Shown here: positions 41,785 through 51,738 of the stretch, one piece after another
Layout of the letters: each line of letters opens with the position of its first letter
How positions within the stretch are numbered: position 1 is the stretch's first letter
Assembly (NCBI RefSeq): GCF_002197755.1
Contig: NZ_NHOT01000004.1
Coordinates: 151,298-215,297 of the forward strand
DNA: 64,000 bases
Origin: Pedobacter sp. AJM
Lineage (GTDB): Bacteria; Bacteroidota; Bacteroidia; Sphingobacteriales; Sphingobacteriaceae
Reading direction: 5' to 3'
Translations under genes and position numbers: made by a program
The notes under the pieces: generated by a model
The model's database searches: none
The model's input: the letters and a program-made list of their open reading frames with translations, nothing else
What the model was told of the DNA's origin: nothing

Positions 41785-42969
41785 ATGGTAAACGAAAAAT
41801 CATATCAGCAAGCGCTGAACCTTTTACACGAAGCCTCAACACCATTCGGATTTGTAGCCGCCGTAAATGAATACGACAATTACAAACGCGTTTGGACCAG
41901 GGATGGCGTTATTACCAGCATTGCCGCGCTGTTAAGTGGCGATGAGCAATTAATTAAAACAGCTCAATCAACCATCGATACCCTCTTTAACAAACAGCAC
42001 GCAAGTGGTTTTATGCCTTCAAATGTTTCGCCAGCAGATGGTGCAGCCAGTTACGGCGGTACATCGGGCAGAGCCGATAATCCTTCCTGGGCTGTCATTG
42101 GCTTATGTACATACACCATTTTAACCGAAGATTATAGTCTATGGAAAAAATATCAGCAACAAGTGGAGAAATGCCTTGCGGTGATGGAAGCCTGGGAATT
42201 TAACGGGAAACACCTGATTTATGTGCCGCAAAGCGGCGATTGGGCTGATGAATATATTCAACATGGCTACATTCTTTTTGATCAGCTGCTTCGTGTTTGG
42301 GCTTTGAGACTGACTTTCAGGCTGACAAAAAATGCAGTTTATTCAAAAAAAGCACAAAACATTACCGCTGCTATTATCAATAATTACTGGAAAACCGAAC
42401 AACCAAAAAATGCCTATGCACCTAATCTGCTACATCAGTTAACAGATGCTTCCGGCAATTTCTGGCTGATGGGCTTTAACCCGGCAAGGATTTACGCCTA
42501 TTTCGACCTTCAGGCAAATGCCTTTTCTTTGTTACTGGGTATTGGAAATGACCAGCAGAACAATATTTTGTTGAAATATCTAAAAGATAATTATGCAGAA
42601 AATCAATCGCTGATTCCATCATTCGCACCAACGATAGAAGTACACAATGCCGATATGAATGAATTGAAAAATAACTATGCTTATTCCTTCAGAAACCTGC
42701 CAAATTATTTCCACAATGGTGGTTTGTGGCCGGTATGGAATGGCTGGATGGCAGCAGCATTACATTTAAATGGGGAAACAGATATGGCACTTCATTTAAC
42801 CATGAATATTCACGCGGCTAATCAAAATGAAAACAGCTTTAATGAATGTCTGCACGGCTTGGCCAAAACACCTTGCGGTGTAGAAAAATGTACCTGGAGC
42901 GCCGCCGGTGCCATCATTGCTGAACAAGCCTTGACTCATCCGGAATTTAAAAACTTATTTAAAGCGTAG
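41785..42969 (+). CDS. Cytoplasmic (alpha/alpha)6-barrel glycosidase, GH100-like (probable invertase)
   Basis: 394 residues, no signal peptide. Landmarks are NYKRVWTRDGVITSIAALLS, SGFMPSNV, SYGGTSGRADNPSWAVIGLC, YVPQSGDWADEYIQHGYILF, and PNYFHNGGLWPVWNGWMAAA near the end. The RD and DWAD motifs fit retaining or inverting (alpha/alpha)6 glycosidases; I favour GH100 (neutral invertase) because a fructokinase-like gene follows, but GH63/GH133-like debranching activity is possible. The start is four bases after the transporter stop. Confidence 0.7.
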   Translation: MVNEKSYQQALNLLHEASTPFGFVAAVNEYDNYKRVWTRDGVITSIAALLSGDEQLIKTAQSTIDTLFNKQHASGFMPSNVSPADGAASYGGTSGRADNPSWAVIGLCTYTILTEDYSLWKKYQQQVEKCLAVMEAWEFNGKHLIYVPQSGDWADEYIQHGYILFDQLLRVWALRLTFRLTKNAVYSKKAQNITAAIINNYWKTEQPKNAYAPNLLHQLTDASGNFWLMGFNPARIYAYFDLQANAFSLLLGIGNDQQNNILLKYLKDNYAENQSLIPSFAPTIEVHNADMNELKNNYAYSFRNLPNYFHNGGLWPVWNGWMAAALHLNGETDMALHLTMNIHAANQNENSFNECLHGLAKTPCGVEKCTWSAAGAIIAEQALTHPEFKNLFKA

Positions 42970-42980
42970 TGCGCAAGCAA

Positions 42981-43889
42981 ATGGAATCTATCAATAACAT
43001 TTCACAAAAAAAGGCACTGGTTATCGGTGAATTACTGGCTGATATCATTTCTGAGGAAAATATCCCCTCCCTGGCCTCACCGTCGGCATTTAAAATTAGC
43101 CAGGGCGGAAGTGCGGCTAACTTTTGCTGCAACCTGAAATGGCTGGGCATACCTGCGGATTTGGTGGCCACTGTTGGCCATGACAACCTGGGCCTTTTCT
43201 TAAAGGATGAGCTTGAAACCGCAGGGCTTTCCAATCGATATGTACTGCGCTCGCCCAAACACCAAACCACGATCGTGTTAGTTGGAAAAAATCCGGAAAC
43301 ACCAGATTTTATAGCTTACCGCAGTGCGGATGCTTACATTACAAAAATTGAAGATCAACTGATCGAATCTGCAGATCTGCTGCATACCACTGCTTTTTCA
43401 CTGAGCCTCTCCCCTGCACGTGAGACCATTCTGGCTGCTTTTTCAAAAGCAAATCTACTTCACAAAGAAGTTTCCATCGATTGGAATTTCGCACCTTCCG
43501 TGTGGGGTGACAATGATGGCCAGGCAGTTTTCGAGAAAATTTGCCAGTTAAATCCCTTGCTGAAGATCAGTGTGGATGACCTCGAGCGCTTCAGGGGAAA
43601 ATCATTAAGCATGGAAGAATCCAGGGAATGGTTAGACCAGCTAGATATAAAACTGATCTGCCTCACTTGCGGTAAAGATGGTGTATGGTACAAAGAACAA
43701 AGTGGACAATGGCAATATCAGCCAGCACTTCCGGCAGCCGCCATAAAGGGGGTTACAGGCGCCGGAGATGCATTCTGGTCGGGATTTATTGCCGCCTACC
43801 TTCAGCATAAACCGCTGGAAAAATGCATCAGTTATGCGTTGGAAATCGCCAGAAAGAAAATAGAAACACCTGAACCTTTATATAAATAA
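42981..43889 (+). CDS. PfkB-family carbohydrate kinase (probable fructokinase)
   Basis: 302 residues from ATG 42981; a GTG at 42969 overlaps the previous stop and is the alternative. PfkB signatures are ISQGGSAANFCCNLKWLGI, VATVGHDNLGLFLKDELETA, DWNFAPSVWG and the C-terminal GVTGAGDAFWSGFIAAYLQH with the catalytic aspartate. Fructokinase fits best in an operon with a sucrose-type hydrolase. It ends about 100 bases before the SusC gene. Confidence 0.87.
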   Translation: MESINNISQKKALVIGELLADIISEENIPSLASPSAFKISQGGSAANFCCNLKWLGIPADLVATVGHDNLGLFLKDELETAGLSNRYVLRSPKHQTTIVLVGKNPETPDFIAYRSADAYITKIEDQLIESADLLHTTAFSLSLSPARETILAAFSKANLLHKEVSIDWNFAPSVWGDNDGQAVFEKICQLNPLLKISVDDLERFRGKSLSMEESREWLDQLDIKLICLTCGKDGVWYKEQSGQWQYQPALPAAAIKGVTGAGDAFWSGFIAAYLQHKPLEKCISYALEIARKKIETPEPLYK

Positions 43890-43992
43890 CAACTAACTTA
43901 AATTCAATATGAACCCATTTAAACCTGCACCACCTTAACCGCTAAGTGCGCTATTTTAAAATATATTTTTCTAACCATTAATTAAAACAACT

Positions 43993-46900
43993 ATGAACCT
44001 TACTTTACTTAGCAATTGGTCTGTTTTCCACAATAAACAGAAATTGCATTTTTTAGGGAAACTGACAACCATTATCTTGCTAATGATTTCGCTCAGTGTT
44101 ACCGCCTTTGCCCAGACTGTGGTAAAAGGAATTATCTACGACAATGACAAACTTCCGTTAGTTGGTGCTACCATTCAGGTAGCCGGCACAAACGTGAAAG
44201 CACAAACAGATGCAGAAGGAAAATACCAGATTGCTGTACCTTCAGCAACTTCAAAATTAATTGTGAGTTTTGTAGGCTTTGAATCGCAAACCGTTAGTGT
44301 AAACAATCAAACCCTGGTAAACGTTACGCTCGCTTCGCTTAATAATCTGGATGCAGTTGTGGTAGTAGGTTATGCCTCGGTTAAGAAAAGCGATCTTACC
44401 GGAGCCGCTGCCACTGTTTCAGCAAAGGATTTTAATAAAGGTCCGCTTAATGCGCCCGATCAGTTGATTCAGGGGAAAGTTGCCGGTGTGCAAATGATTA
44501 ACAACAGCGGTCAGCCAGGCGGTGCCTCTACTGTTCGCATCAGGGGAAATTCGGCCATTACAGGATCCGGACAACCTTTATATGTTGTAGATGGTGTGGC
44601 ATTAGACGGACGTTCGGCCAGGCCTTCTGCCAGCGCAGGTATTGGTACTGCTCCTGCCGGAAACCCACTCAACTTTATTAATCCGGCAGATATAGAATCC
44701 ATGGAAATCTTAAAAGACGCATCGGCTACAGCCATTTATGGTTCAAGAGCGGCCTATGGCGTGGTGTTGATTACCACTAAACGCGGAAAATCTGGTGATA
44801 CTAAAATAGACATCAATGCTTCTGCAGGCGTAGGTAACATTGCCCGCAAAGTTGACGTTTTAACAGGGGATGAATATCGTGCCGCACTCAAAAAATATGG
44901 TTTAACCAGTGGTGATTTTGGCACCAGTGTGAATGCTTTAGACGAGGTTTTACGAACAGCATACAACCAAAACTATTCAGTAGGCATTAGTGGCGGTACA
45001 AATGGTAATACATTCAGGGCTTCCTTGGGTTACCAGAATCAACAGGGAATTATCAAAGGTTCAGATTTTAAAAAATACAGTGCTGGTTTTAATGGAAACT
45101 TTAAGTTTTTAGAAAGCAAAAAGCTTGGTCTTGATGTAAACATGATCAGCAATCAGTATCTGGAAAATATTGCACCCATTACCACTGATGCCGGATTTAC
45201 CGGAAGTTTGATCAGCCAGGCCTTATCCTGGAACCCGACGCAATCTTTCTATAATCCGGATGGAAGCTTATTCATTGATTATGGCTCTACAACGATCAAT
45301 CCATTAGCTGCCCTGGCTGCAAACAGCGACAAAGCTAAAGTATCTACCATTTTAGGAAGCGTTTCGCCTTATTATAAAATTACGCCCTGGTTAGAATACA
45401 GAATGCTCGCCAGTGTAAACTACAGCACAGGGATCAGAAGAGCATCAACCAGAAGTACTTTAAACCTGCAGGGTATTCAGCCTTCGGGAGACTTCTTAGG
45501 TGGTTATGCCAGCTACTCCAATACAGAATTGGTTACGCAGCAGTTCACCAATACCTTAAATTTTAACAAAGAAATTGTTTCTAAACTGAATTTAAATGCT
45601 GTTATCGGTTATGAATATTCAAATTTCATAAATAAAAGTGCTGTTAATACGGCAACCGGTTTCGGAAATCTACCGCTTGACTACACTGATGCTTTTGAGG
45701 CTACGCTTAAGGCAAACAGAACTTTTGTAACCAGTTATGATCCAACAACTGAATTGCAATCATACTTTGCCAGGGCTATCTTTAACTATGACAATAAATA
45801 CATATTAACAGCAACAGTCAGAGCAGATGGTTCAACAAAGTTTGGTACAAATAATAAATATGGTTATTTCCCATCATTTGCGGCAGCCTGGAATATTAAA
45901 CAGGAAAGTTTTCTTGCCAATGTAGCCTGGCTGGATGTATTGAAAATCAGGGCAAGTTATGGGATCACCGGTAACCAGGATTTCCCTTCGGGCTCATCTC
46001 AGCAACGTTTTGTATACAGAACACCTAGCAAGGCTGGAGACCCTATTCCGCAGGTGGGTATAAATAACCAAAACGATAACTTAAAATGGCAGGAAGATAA
46101 ACAAACCAACGCCGGTATAGATTTTGGCCTATTCGGAAATAAACTGACGGGATCTATCGATTATTTTAATAAAACCACAAAAGATTTATTATATCCGCAA
46201 ACCGCATTTGCTCCGGCCGAGCAAGGTAATGTAATTACATGGAAAAACTTAAGTGGTGAGATTATCAATAAAGGCGTAGAGATGAGTTTAAATGCAAATA
46301 TTATTGAAAAAGATAATTTATCATGGTCTTTAGGCGGTAATTTAACCTACATTAAAAACAGAGTCGAAAACCTGAGCGACCTGATTAAAACTGGTGCTTT
46401 AAGCGGTCAGGGATTAAGTGATGTAACCACAGAAGTGATTCAAAATGGCCTACCCTTATTTGCCATGGTAACCAGACAATACAATGGTTTAGATGCCAAT
46501 GGATTTTCTTTGTATACCGATGATGGATTTACGAAATACTATGTAGGCAATCCTAATCCAAAGTTTATCATGGGTTTAAGCACAAATTTAAGGTATAAAA
46601 AATTATCTTTTAGTGCTAACTTTAATGGTTCATTCGGACAAAGTATTTACAATAATACAGCAAACTCCGTTTTAGCAATTTCCAACCTGGGTTCCAGAAA
46701 TGTTTCTTCAGGCATTCTTGCTTTACCCGTACAGGAATCTCTTGCAAACCCAATTGCAGCATCTTCCAGGTACATCGAAAAAGGTGATTATGTAAAACTA
46801 GCCAATGCAACCTTAAACTATAACATCGGCAATATCGGAAAAGCGATCAAATCATTAAATGTTTATATCAACGGCCAGAATCTTTTCGTCATTACGAACT

Positions 46901-47025
46901 ATACCGGTTTTGATCCGGAAGTAAATGTAAACAAAAGTGTGAATGGTGTTCCTTCTGCCGGCATAGATTATACCGCATATCCAACAGCAAGAACATTCAA
47001 TTTTGGTGTTAATTTTTCTCTTTAA
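43993..47025 (+). CDS. SusC/RagA-family TonB-linked outer-membrane channel
   Basis: 1010 residues. A long signal peptide ends in VTAFAQ. The regulatory-like domain follows (GIIYDNDKLPLVGATIQVAG), then the TonB-box area NLDAVVVVGYASVKKSDLTG. The plug has VRIRGNSAITGSGQPLYVVD and ESMEILKDASATAIYGSRAA, and the barrel ends in NFGVNFSL. It is followed by its SusD partner after 18 bases and preceded by the saccharide-degradation genes, so it probably imports the oligosaccharide that the GH13 enzyme and kinase use. Confidence 0.92.
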   Translation: MNLTLLSNWSVFHNKQKLHFLGKLTTIILLMISLSVTAFAQTVVKGIIYDNDKLPLVGATIQVAGTNVKAQTDAEGKYQIAVPSATSKLIVSFVGFESQTVSVNNQTLVNVTLASLNNLDAVVVVGYASVKKSDLTGAAATVSAKDFNKGPLNAPDQLIQGKVAGVQMINNSGQPGGASTVRIRGNSAITGSGQPLYVVDGVALDGRSARPSASAGIGTAPAGNPLNFINPADIESMEILKDASATAIYGSRAAYGVVLITTKRGKSGDTKIDINASAGVGNIARKVDVLTGDEYRAALKKYGLTSGDFGTSVNALDEVLRTAYNQNYSVGISGGTNGNTFRASLGYQNQQGIIKGSDFKKYSAGFNGNFKFLESKKLGLDVNMISNQYLENIAPITTDAGFTGSLISQALSWNPTQSFYNPDGSLFIDYGSTTINPLAALAANSDKAKVSTILGSVSPYYKITPWLEYRMLASVNYSTGIRRASTRSTLNLQGIQPSGDFLGGYASYSNTELVTQQFTNTLNFNKEIVSKLNLNAVIGYEYSNFINKSAVNTATGFGNLPLDYTDAFEATLKANRTFVTSYDPTTELQSYFARAIFNYDNKYILTATVRADGSTKFGTNNKYGYFPSFAAAWNIKQESFLANVAWLDVLKIRASYGITGNQDFPSGSSQQRFVYRTPSKAGDPIPQVGINNQNDNLKWQEDKQTNAGIDFGLFGNKLTGSIDYFNKTTKDLLYPQTAFAPAEQGNVITWKNLSGEIINKGVEMSLNANIIEKDNLSWSLGGNLTYIKNRVENLSDLIKTGALSGQGLSDVTTEVIQNGLPLFAMVTRQYNGLDANGFSLYTDDGFTKYYVGNPNPKFIMGLSTNLRYKKLSFSANFNGSFGQSIYNNTANSVLAISNLGSRNVSSGILALPVQESLANPIAASSRYIEKGDYVKLANATLNYNIGNIGKAIKSLNVYINGQNLFVITNYTGFDPEVNVNKSVNGVPSAGIDYTAYPTARTFNFGVNFSL

Positions 47026-47043
47026 TCCTTCAATAGTAATCAA

Positions 47044-48552
47044 ATGAAAAATAAATATATCATTGCTTGTATAGCAGCGACTTTAGCGCTATCCGGCTGT
47101 ACCAAATTAGATGAAAATTTAAATGGGCAGGTAAATTCAGGTACACTTTCTCAGGGGAACGTACCAGGATTAATTTCTGCCGCTTATATTGCCATGAGAG
47201 GTCCCTATCAAGCCCCATGGAACTGGTCTGCTTTGCAGGAAGTAACCTCTGATGAGGCAATTGTTCCGACAAGAGCAGGAGACTGGGATGATAATGGTGC
47301 ATGGAGAGCACTCCATTTACACAAGTGGGCTGCAGATGATGCCAGAATATCTGGCGTATTCAGAGATCTAAATAGCATAAGTTATGCGGCTACTACGGTT
47401 TTAAGATTCAGTCCAACGCCGGCACAGGCAGCTGAAGCTCGTTTTCTGAGGGCTTTTGCACAATTTTCCATTTTAGATGGCTGGGGCCAGGTGCCTTACC
47501 GGGAAACTGGTGAAGGTGTAATACTGCCTTCCAAGGTTAGAAATGCAGCTGATGAAATTGCTTATTTAATCAGTGAGTTAACTGCCATTATTCCAGACTT
47601 GCCAAATGGTCCAGCAAACTTGGCAAATAAGAATGCTGCAAAAACCCTACTGATGAAAGTCTATCTGAATAAAGGCGCATTCTTAAACCGTACCGCACCT
47701 ACATTTGATGCTGCTGATATGGCCAAGGTGATTTCATTAGCTGATGAAATTGCAACAGGCGGATATGTATTATCTGCGAACTATTTCGACAACTTTGCGC
47801 CTTCTAATAATGTTCTTTCAAAAGAAAACATTTTTACTGCAGAAAATACTGCAGGAAATGACGGAAGTGATTTAGATGGACAATGGAAGTGTACGCTTCA
47901 CTATAACCAAAATCCGAATGGCTATAATGGATTTGCAACCTTATCCAATTTTTACGGCAAATTCGAGGCTACCGATCAAAGAAGAGGGGGTACATATACA
48001 GGTCAAACCAATATTTCAGGAATCAGAGTAGGCTTTTTAGTTGGTCAGCAATTTGACCAAACCGGTGCGGCTTTAAAAGACAGAAAAGGAAATCCATTGG
48101 CCTTTACTCCGGAGGTAAGCATCATTGAAAGAGATCCAAATCACCTGGAGGTAGCCGGAATACGGGTAATTAAATATCCAATTGATTACCAAAATGCCGG
48201 CTCCAGAAAACCTGATAACGATTGGGTATATTATCGTTATTCTGATGTTTTATTGATGAAAGCAGAGGCTTTACTCAGAACTTCGCAAGCGGGCGCAGCC
48301 CTGACGATTGTCAATTCCATCAGAACAGTTAGGGGCGCATCAACATTAGGTACCTTAACGCTGGATAATTTGTTAGATGAACGGGGCCGTGAATTGTATT
48401 GGGAAAGTTTCAGAAGACAAGACTTAATTCGTTTTGGTAAATTCCTTGCCGCCTGGCAGGAAAAAGCAGCCAGCGAGGCAAAATATCTTTTATTCCCTAT
48501 TCCTGATAATCAACTGGGCAATCCAAACCTGATTCAGAATCCGGGATATTAA
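47044..48552 (+). CDS. SusD/RagB-family outer-membrane lipoprotein
   Basis: 502 residues. The lipobox is ALSGCTKLDENLNG. The N-terminal half binds the SusC barrel and the TPR-like helices carry the glycan site. SusD landmarks include DARISGVFRDLNSISYAATT, EARFLRAFAQFSILDGWGQV, YYRYSDVLLMKAEALLRTSQ and DERGRELYWESFRRQDLIRF. It is the last gene of the locus and is followed by a strong terminator. Confidence 0.92.
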   Translation: MKNKYIIACIAATLALSGCTKLDENLNGQVNSGTLSQGNVPGLISAAYIAMRGPYQAPWNWSALQEVTSDEAIVPTRAGDWDDNGAWRALHLHKWAADDARISGVFRDLNSISYAATTVLRFSPTPAQAAEARFLRAFAQFSILDGWGQVPYRETGEGVILPSKVRNAADEIAYLISELTAIIPDLPNGPANLANKNAAKTLLMKVYLNKGAFLNRTAPTFDAADMAKVISLADEIATGGYVLSANYFDNFAPSNNVLSKENIFTAENTAGNDGSDLDGQWKCTLHYNQNPNGYNGFATLSNFYGKFEATDQRRGGTYTGQTNISGIRVGFLVGQQFDQTGAALKDRKGNPLAFTPEVSIIERDPNHLEVAGIRVIKYPIDYQNAGSRKPDNDWVYYRYSDVLLMKAEALLRTSQAGAALTIVNSIRTVRGASTLGTLTLDNLLDERGRELYWESFRRQDLIRFGKFLAAWQEKAASEAKYLLFPIPDNQLGNPNLIQNPGY

Positions 48553-48570
48553 TTTTTTAAAAAAACCTTC

Positions 48571-48618
48571 ACTTGCGAAGTCTTAAAAGCCGTAACCCGG
48601 CAAGACTTCGCAAGTTTT
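48571..48618 (+). terminator. Terminator of the saccharide locus
   Basis: Perfect 14-bp stem ACTTGCGAAGTCTT (48571-48584) and AAGACTTCGCAAGT (48602-48615) with an inner GCCG/CGGC stem, then TTTT. The rest of the gap to 48935 shows nothing I can support. Confidence 0.88.
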
Positions 48619-48935
48619 CATCCGTTAAAATGGAAACGGTATCGATTATTTTTTATCGTCCAATCAATTGCTCAGGTAGGAGAACCAATCTTCATATGTA
48701 ATTTTTGCATTACATTTAATCGCAGCATAACGATTTAAAAAAAGCATAATTCTGACATTTAACCGCTAAATCAAGCTAAAAACTGATTTAAGCCATCATT
48801 TTCATCCACAAATCCATCAAATTAGGCTTAAGTTTTACAATCCTGACAATAAAAAAACAAAATCCTATTAAATCTATAAAACCAAGCGTTAAGATTTGTT
48901 GTTCCCTACATATCCGTTAACCAAATTATAGACCT

Positions 48936-49157
48936 ATGGAAACTCAAAATATTTCGACTACAGCTCGTAAAGAGTTAATCGACATTTCTGACGAACAAGA
49001 TCGCAATTACTGGGCAGCAAGACTCGGCGTAAGCAGCGAAAAATTAAAATCAACAATTAGAGCGATCCACAGTATGGAGTTTTCTAAATTAAATGATTTT
49101 TTAAGATTGGAAAAAATTAAATCTGCCAGCACTTATCAACGTTTCGTTAATTCTTAA
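48936..49157 (+). CDS. Small DUF3606-like protein
   Basis: 73 residues, charged, no signal. DISDEQDRNYWAARLGVSSE and KLKSTIRAIHSM match the helical DUF3606 domain (YW-TKELGVS-EEL-AV-AVG). The domain is of unknown role; small proteins of this family are often stress-related. It is followed after 10 bases by another small gene and shares its terminator. Confidence 0.72.
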   Translation: METQNISTTARKELIDISDEQDRNYWAARLGVSSEKLKSTIRAIHSMEFSKLNDFLRLEKIKSASTYQRFVNS

Positions 49158-49167
49158 AATAAAGGTG

Positions 49168-49371
49168 ATGTTAGTAGAAAAGAATAGTGCGAAAAGGGAA
49201 GACAAAATGACTAAACCTGCCATTACAGATGCCAATCACCTGATTGATTTGCCTGTCCAGGAAAAATTCTTTAGCCGGAAAATGGGTGGTGATGCCGTAA
49301 ATCATCCAAAAGCGACCATTAAGTTATTGACCATTCCTTATCCAAAAAACGGATTGGCCAATTTACTTTAA
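49168..49371 (+). CDS. Small protein of unknown function
   Basis: 67 residues from ATG 49168 (ATG 49207 is also possible). ITDANHLIDLPVQEKFFSRK and MGGDAVNHPKATIKLLTIPY are its recognisable parts; no domain is known to me. It is co-directional with the DUF3606-like gene and ends just before a bidirectional terminator. Confidence 0.5.
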   Translation: MLVEKNSAKREDKMTKPAITDANHLIDLPVQEKFFSRKMGGDAVNHPKATIKLLTIPYPKNGLANLL

Positions 49372-49378
49372 TCTTAAG

Positions 49379-49408
49379 AAAAAGGGAGATTAAAAAATCT
49401 CCTTTTTT
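49379..49408. terminator. Bidirectional terminator
   Basis: Stem AAAAAGGGAGATT (49379-49391), loop AAAA, arm AATCTCCTTTTTT (49396-49408), one G-T pair. It lies between convergent genes and its right arm meets the stop codon of glgX. Confidence 0.8.
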
Positions 49409-51536
49409 ACTCCTCTGATTTTAAAACCAGTATAGATCTTCCGCCAACAGTAAGCACTTCAGCGGCTTCATGTAAGGATAAGTCATCCTTAGATATTTCT
49501 CCCGTACCGGTATCTAAAACCTTTCGCCATTTTTTAGCGTAATCTTCGCTGGGTAATTGATATTGAAGGCCCTCGTAATGGGCATTAAATATAATAAAGA
49601 AATGATTGTCCAGGATGTCTTCGCCCATTGGTCCTTTACTCTGAATGCCCTCGCCATGAAAATATATCCCGATAGACCTGGCGAAATCACTTTCCCAGTT
49701 ATAGCCTTTCATTGGATTGCCATCAGGTGTAAACCAGGCAATGTCTTTAACCCCATCATCGCCAACTTCCTGTCCGTTAAACCATTTTCTTCTTCTTAGA
49801 CTCGGATGATTTAAGCGTAACTCAATCATTTGTTGTGTAAAATATAACAATGATTCATCTACGGCATTCCAATTTAACCAGGACAGTTCATTATCCTGGC
49901 AATAGGTATTATTATTGCCAAGTTGTGTTTTTCCCATTTCATCTCCGGAAACCAGCATCGGGATACCCTGAGATAAAAATAAGGTAGCCAGGAAATTTCT
50001 TTTTTGTTGTTGACGAAGCTGCACGATATGCTGGTCATCGGTTTCACCTTCTGCACCACAATTCCAGGATCTGTTGTGGTCTTCTCCATCCGAATTATGA
50101 TCTAAATTTGCCTCATTGTGTTTTTCGTTATAGGAAACCAGGTCATGAAGCGAAAATCCATCGTGGGCAGTAATGAAATTTATACTTGCCGTAGGCCTTC
50201 TATAATCTTCCTGGTATAAATCCGGGCTCCCTAAAAATCGTTGTGCAAATTCACCGAGCATATTTGGGTTTCCGCGCCAGTAATCGCGCATCGTATCGCG
50301 GTACATGCCATTCCATTCAGCCCAGCCCGGAGGAAATTTACCTACCTGATAACCACCATCACCTACATCCCAGGGTTCAGCAATTAATTTCACCTGCGAA
50401 ATCACGGGATCCTGATGTATAATATCAAAAAAGGCACTTAGCCTGTTTACTTCATGCAGTTCTCTGGCCAGCGTAGAAGCCAGATCAAAGCGAAAACCAT
50501 CTACGTGCATCTCCTGAATCCAGTAACGCAAACTGTCCATAATAAAACGAAGCACATTGGGTAACATGGAGTTTAAGGTATTTCCGGTTCCGGTATAATC
50601 AGTATAATAACGCCTGTTTTCTTCCAGGCGATAATAGGCACCATTATCAATCCCTTTAAAGGATAAAGTTGGCCCAAGTTCATTGCCTTCGCCGGTATGG
50701 TTATAAACCACATCTAAAATCACTTCAATCCCTTCGGCATGGAGTGCTTTAACCATATCTTTAAATTCGTCTACCTGTCCGCCTCTTACATCGGATGAGG
50801 CATAGCGAGAATCGGGTGCAAAGAACCCAATGGTATTGTATCCCCAGTAATTGGTCAATCCTTTTTCCTGCAGATGATGATCTGATATAAACTGGTGAAC
50901 AGGCATCAGCTCCACTGCGGTAACGCCCAGCTTCTTCAGGTAATCAATGGCCACCGGATGTGCCAATCCGGCATAAGTTCCACGGATATTTTCAGGAATT
51001 TCAGGATGCGTTTTGGTAAAGCCTTTAACATGCATTTCATAAATCACCGTTTCGTGATAATCGGTTTTGGGATGCACATCTCCGGTCCAGTCGTAGGCCG
51101 GGTTGATCACCACTGATTTCGGAATAAAGGCGGTATTATCACTTTCGCTAAAGCTCAGGTCCATCAGCGGATCACCCAGGTTATAGCCAAACAGTGAATT
51201 ATCCCACCTGATGTTTCCGGCAATCGCTTTGGCATAAGGATCTAACAATACTTTGTTCGGGTTAAACCGGCACCCGTTTTCAGGCTCGTAAGGCCCATGT
51301 ACACGATAGCCATAAAGCTGGCCGGGTTTAATATCGGGAATATAAGCGTGCCATATTTCGTGAGATCTCTCCAGAATAGTTATCCGGTCTGTTTCTGTAT
51401 CTGCGTGTTCATGATCGTAAAAACAGAGTTCAACAGCAGTTGCATTTTCTGCAAAAAGTGCAAAATTCACTCCTTTACCATCCCATGTGGCGCCTAAGGG
51501 ATAAGCATCTCCTGGGAATTGTAAAATTTCGGGCAT
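49407..51536 (-). CDS. glgX: Glycogen debranching enzyme GlgX
   Basis: 709 residues, cytoplasmic. It trims alpha-1,6 branches from glycogen limit dextrin. The N-terminal CBM48 (about 8-110) begins GDAYPLGATWDGKGVNFALF and is followed by the GH13_11 barrel. Catalytic residues are D351 (VDGFRFDLAS), E387 (KLIAEPWDVG) and D459 (FITAHDGFSLHD), with EVILDVVYNHTGEGNELGP as the first conserved region. Length and order match isoamylase-type debranching enzymes. It is single in this window: no glgA, glgB or glgP is nearby. Confidence 0.92.
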   Translation of the reverse strand: MPEILQFPGDAYPLGATWDGKGVNFALFAENATAVELCFYDHEHADTETDRITILERSHEIWHAYIPDIKPGQLYGYRVHGPYEPENGCRFNPNKVLLDPYAKAIAGNIRWDNSLFGYNLGDPLMDLSFSESDNTAFIPKSVVINPAYDWTGDVHPKTDYHETVIYEMHVKGFTKTHPEIPENIRGTYAGLAHPVAIDYLKKLGVTAVELMPVHQFISDHHLQEKGLTNYWGYNTIGFFAPDSRYASSDVRGGQVDEFKDMVKALHAEGIEVILDVVYNHTGEGNELGPTLSFKGIDNGAYYRLEENRRYYTDYTGTGNTLNSMLPNVLRFIMDSLRYWIQEMHVDGFRFDLASTLARELHEVNRLSAFFDIIHQDPVISQVKLIAEPWDVGDGGYQVGKFPPGWAEWNGMYRDTMRDYWRGNPNMLGEFAQRFLGSPDLYQEDYRRPTASINFITAHDGFSLHDLVSYNEKHNEANLDHNSDGEDHNRSWNCGAEGETDDQHIVQLRQQQKRNFLATLFLSQGIPMLVSGDEMGKTQLGNNNTYCQDNELSWLNWNAVDESLLYFTQQMIELRLNHPSLRRRKWFNGQEVGDDGVKDIAWFTPDGNPMKGYNWESDFARSIGIYFHGEGIQSKGPMGEDILDNHFFIIFNAHYEGLQYQLPSEDYAKKWRKVLDTGTGEISKDDLSLHEAAEVLTVGGRSILVLKSEE

Positions 51537-51738
51537 TATATTTTTTAATTAGATGGTTAAATTTTTAGCCATTGACGGATAATATCATATTGCTTACAGC
51601 ATATTTTCCGATCAGCCTATTTAAAAGTAATATTCAGCACTAAAAGTTTTAACAAAATGAATTTGCTGACGACAACATTTTTCATCAAATGAATCTGACG
51701 CCCCAATTAAGTTAAACAACTTACTACTAACAAGCGAG

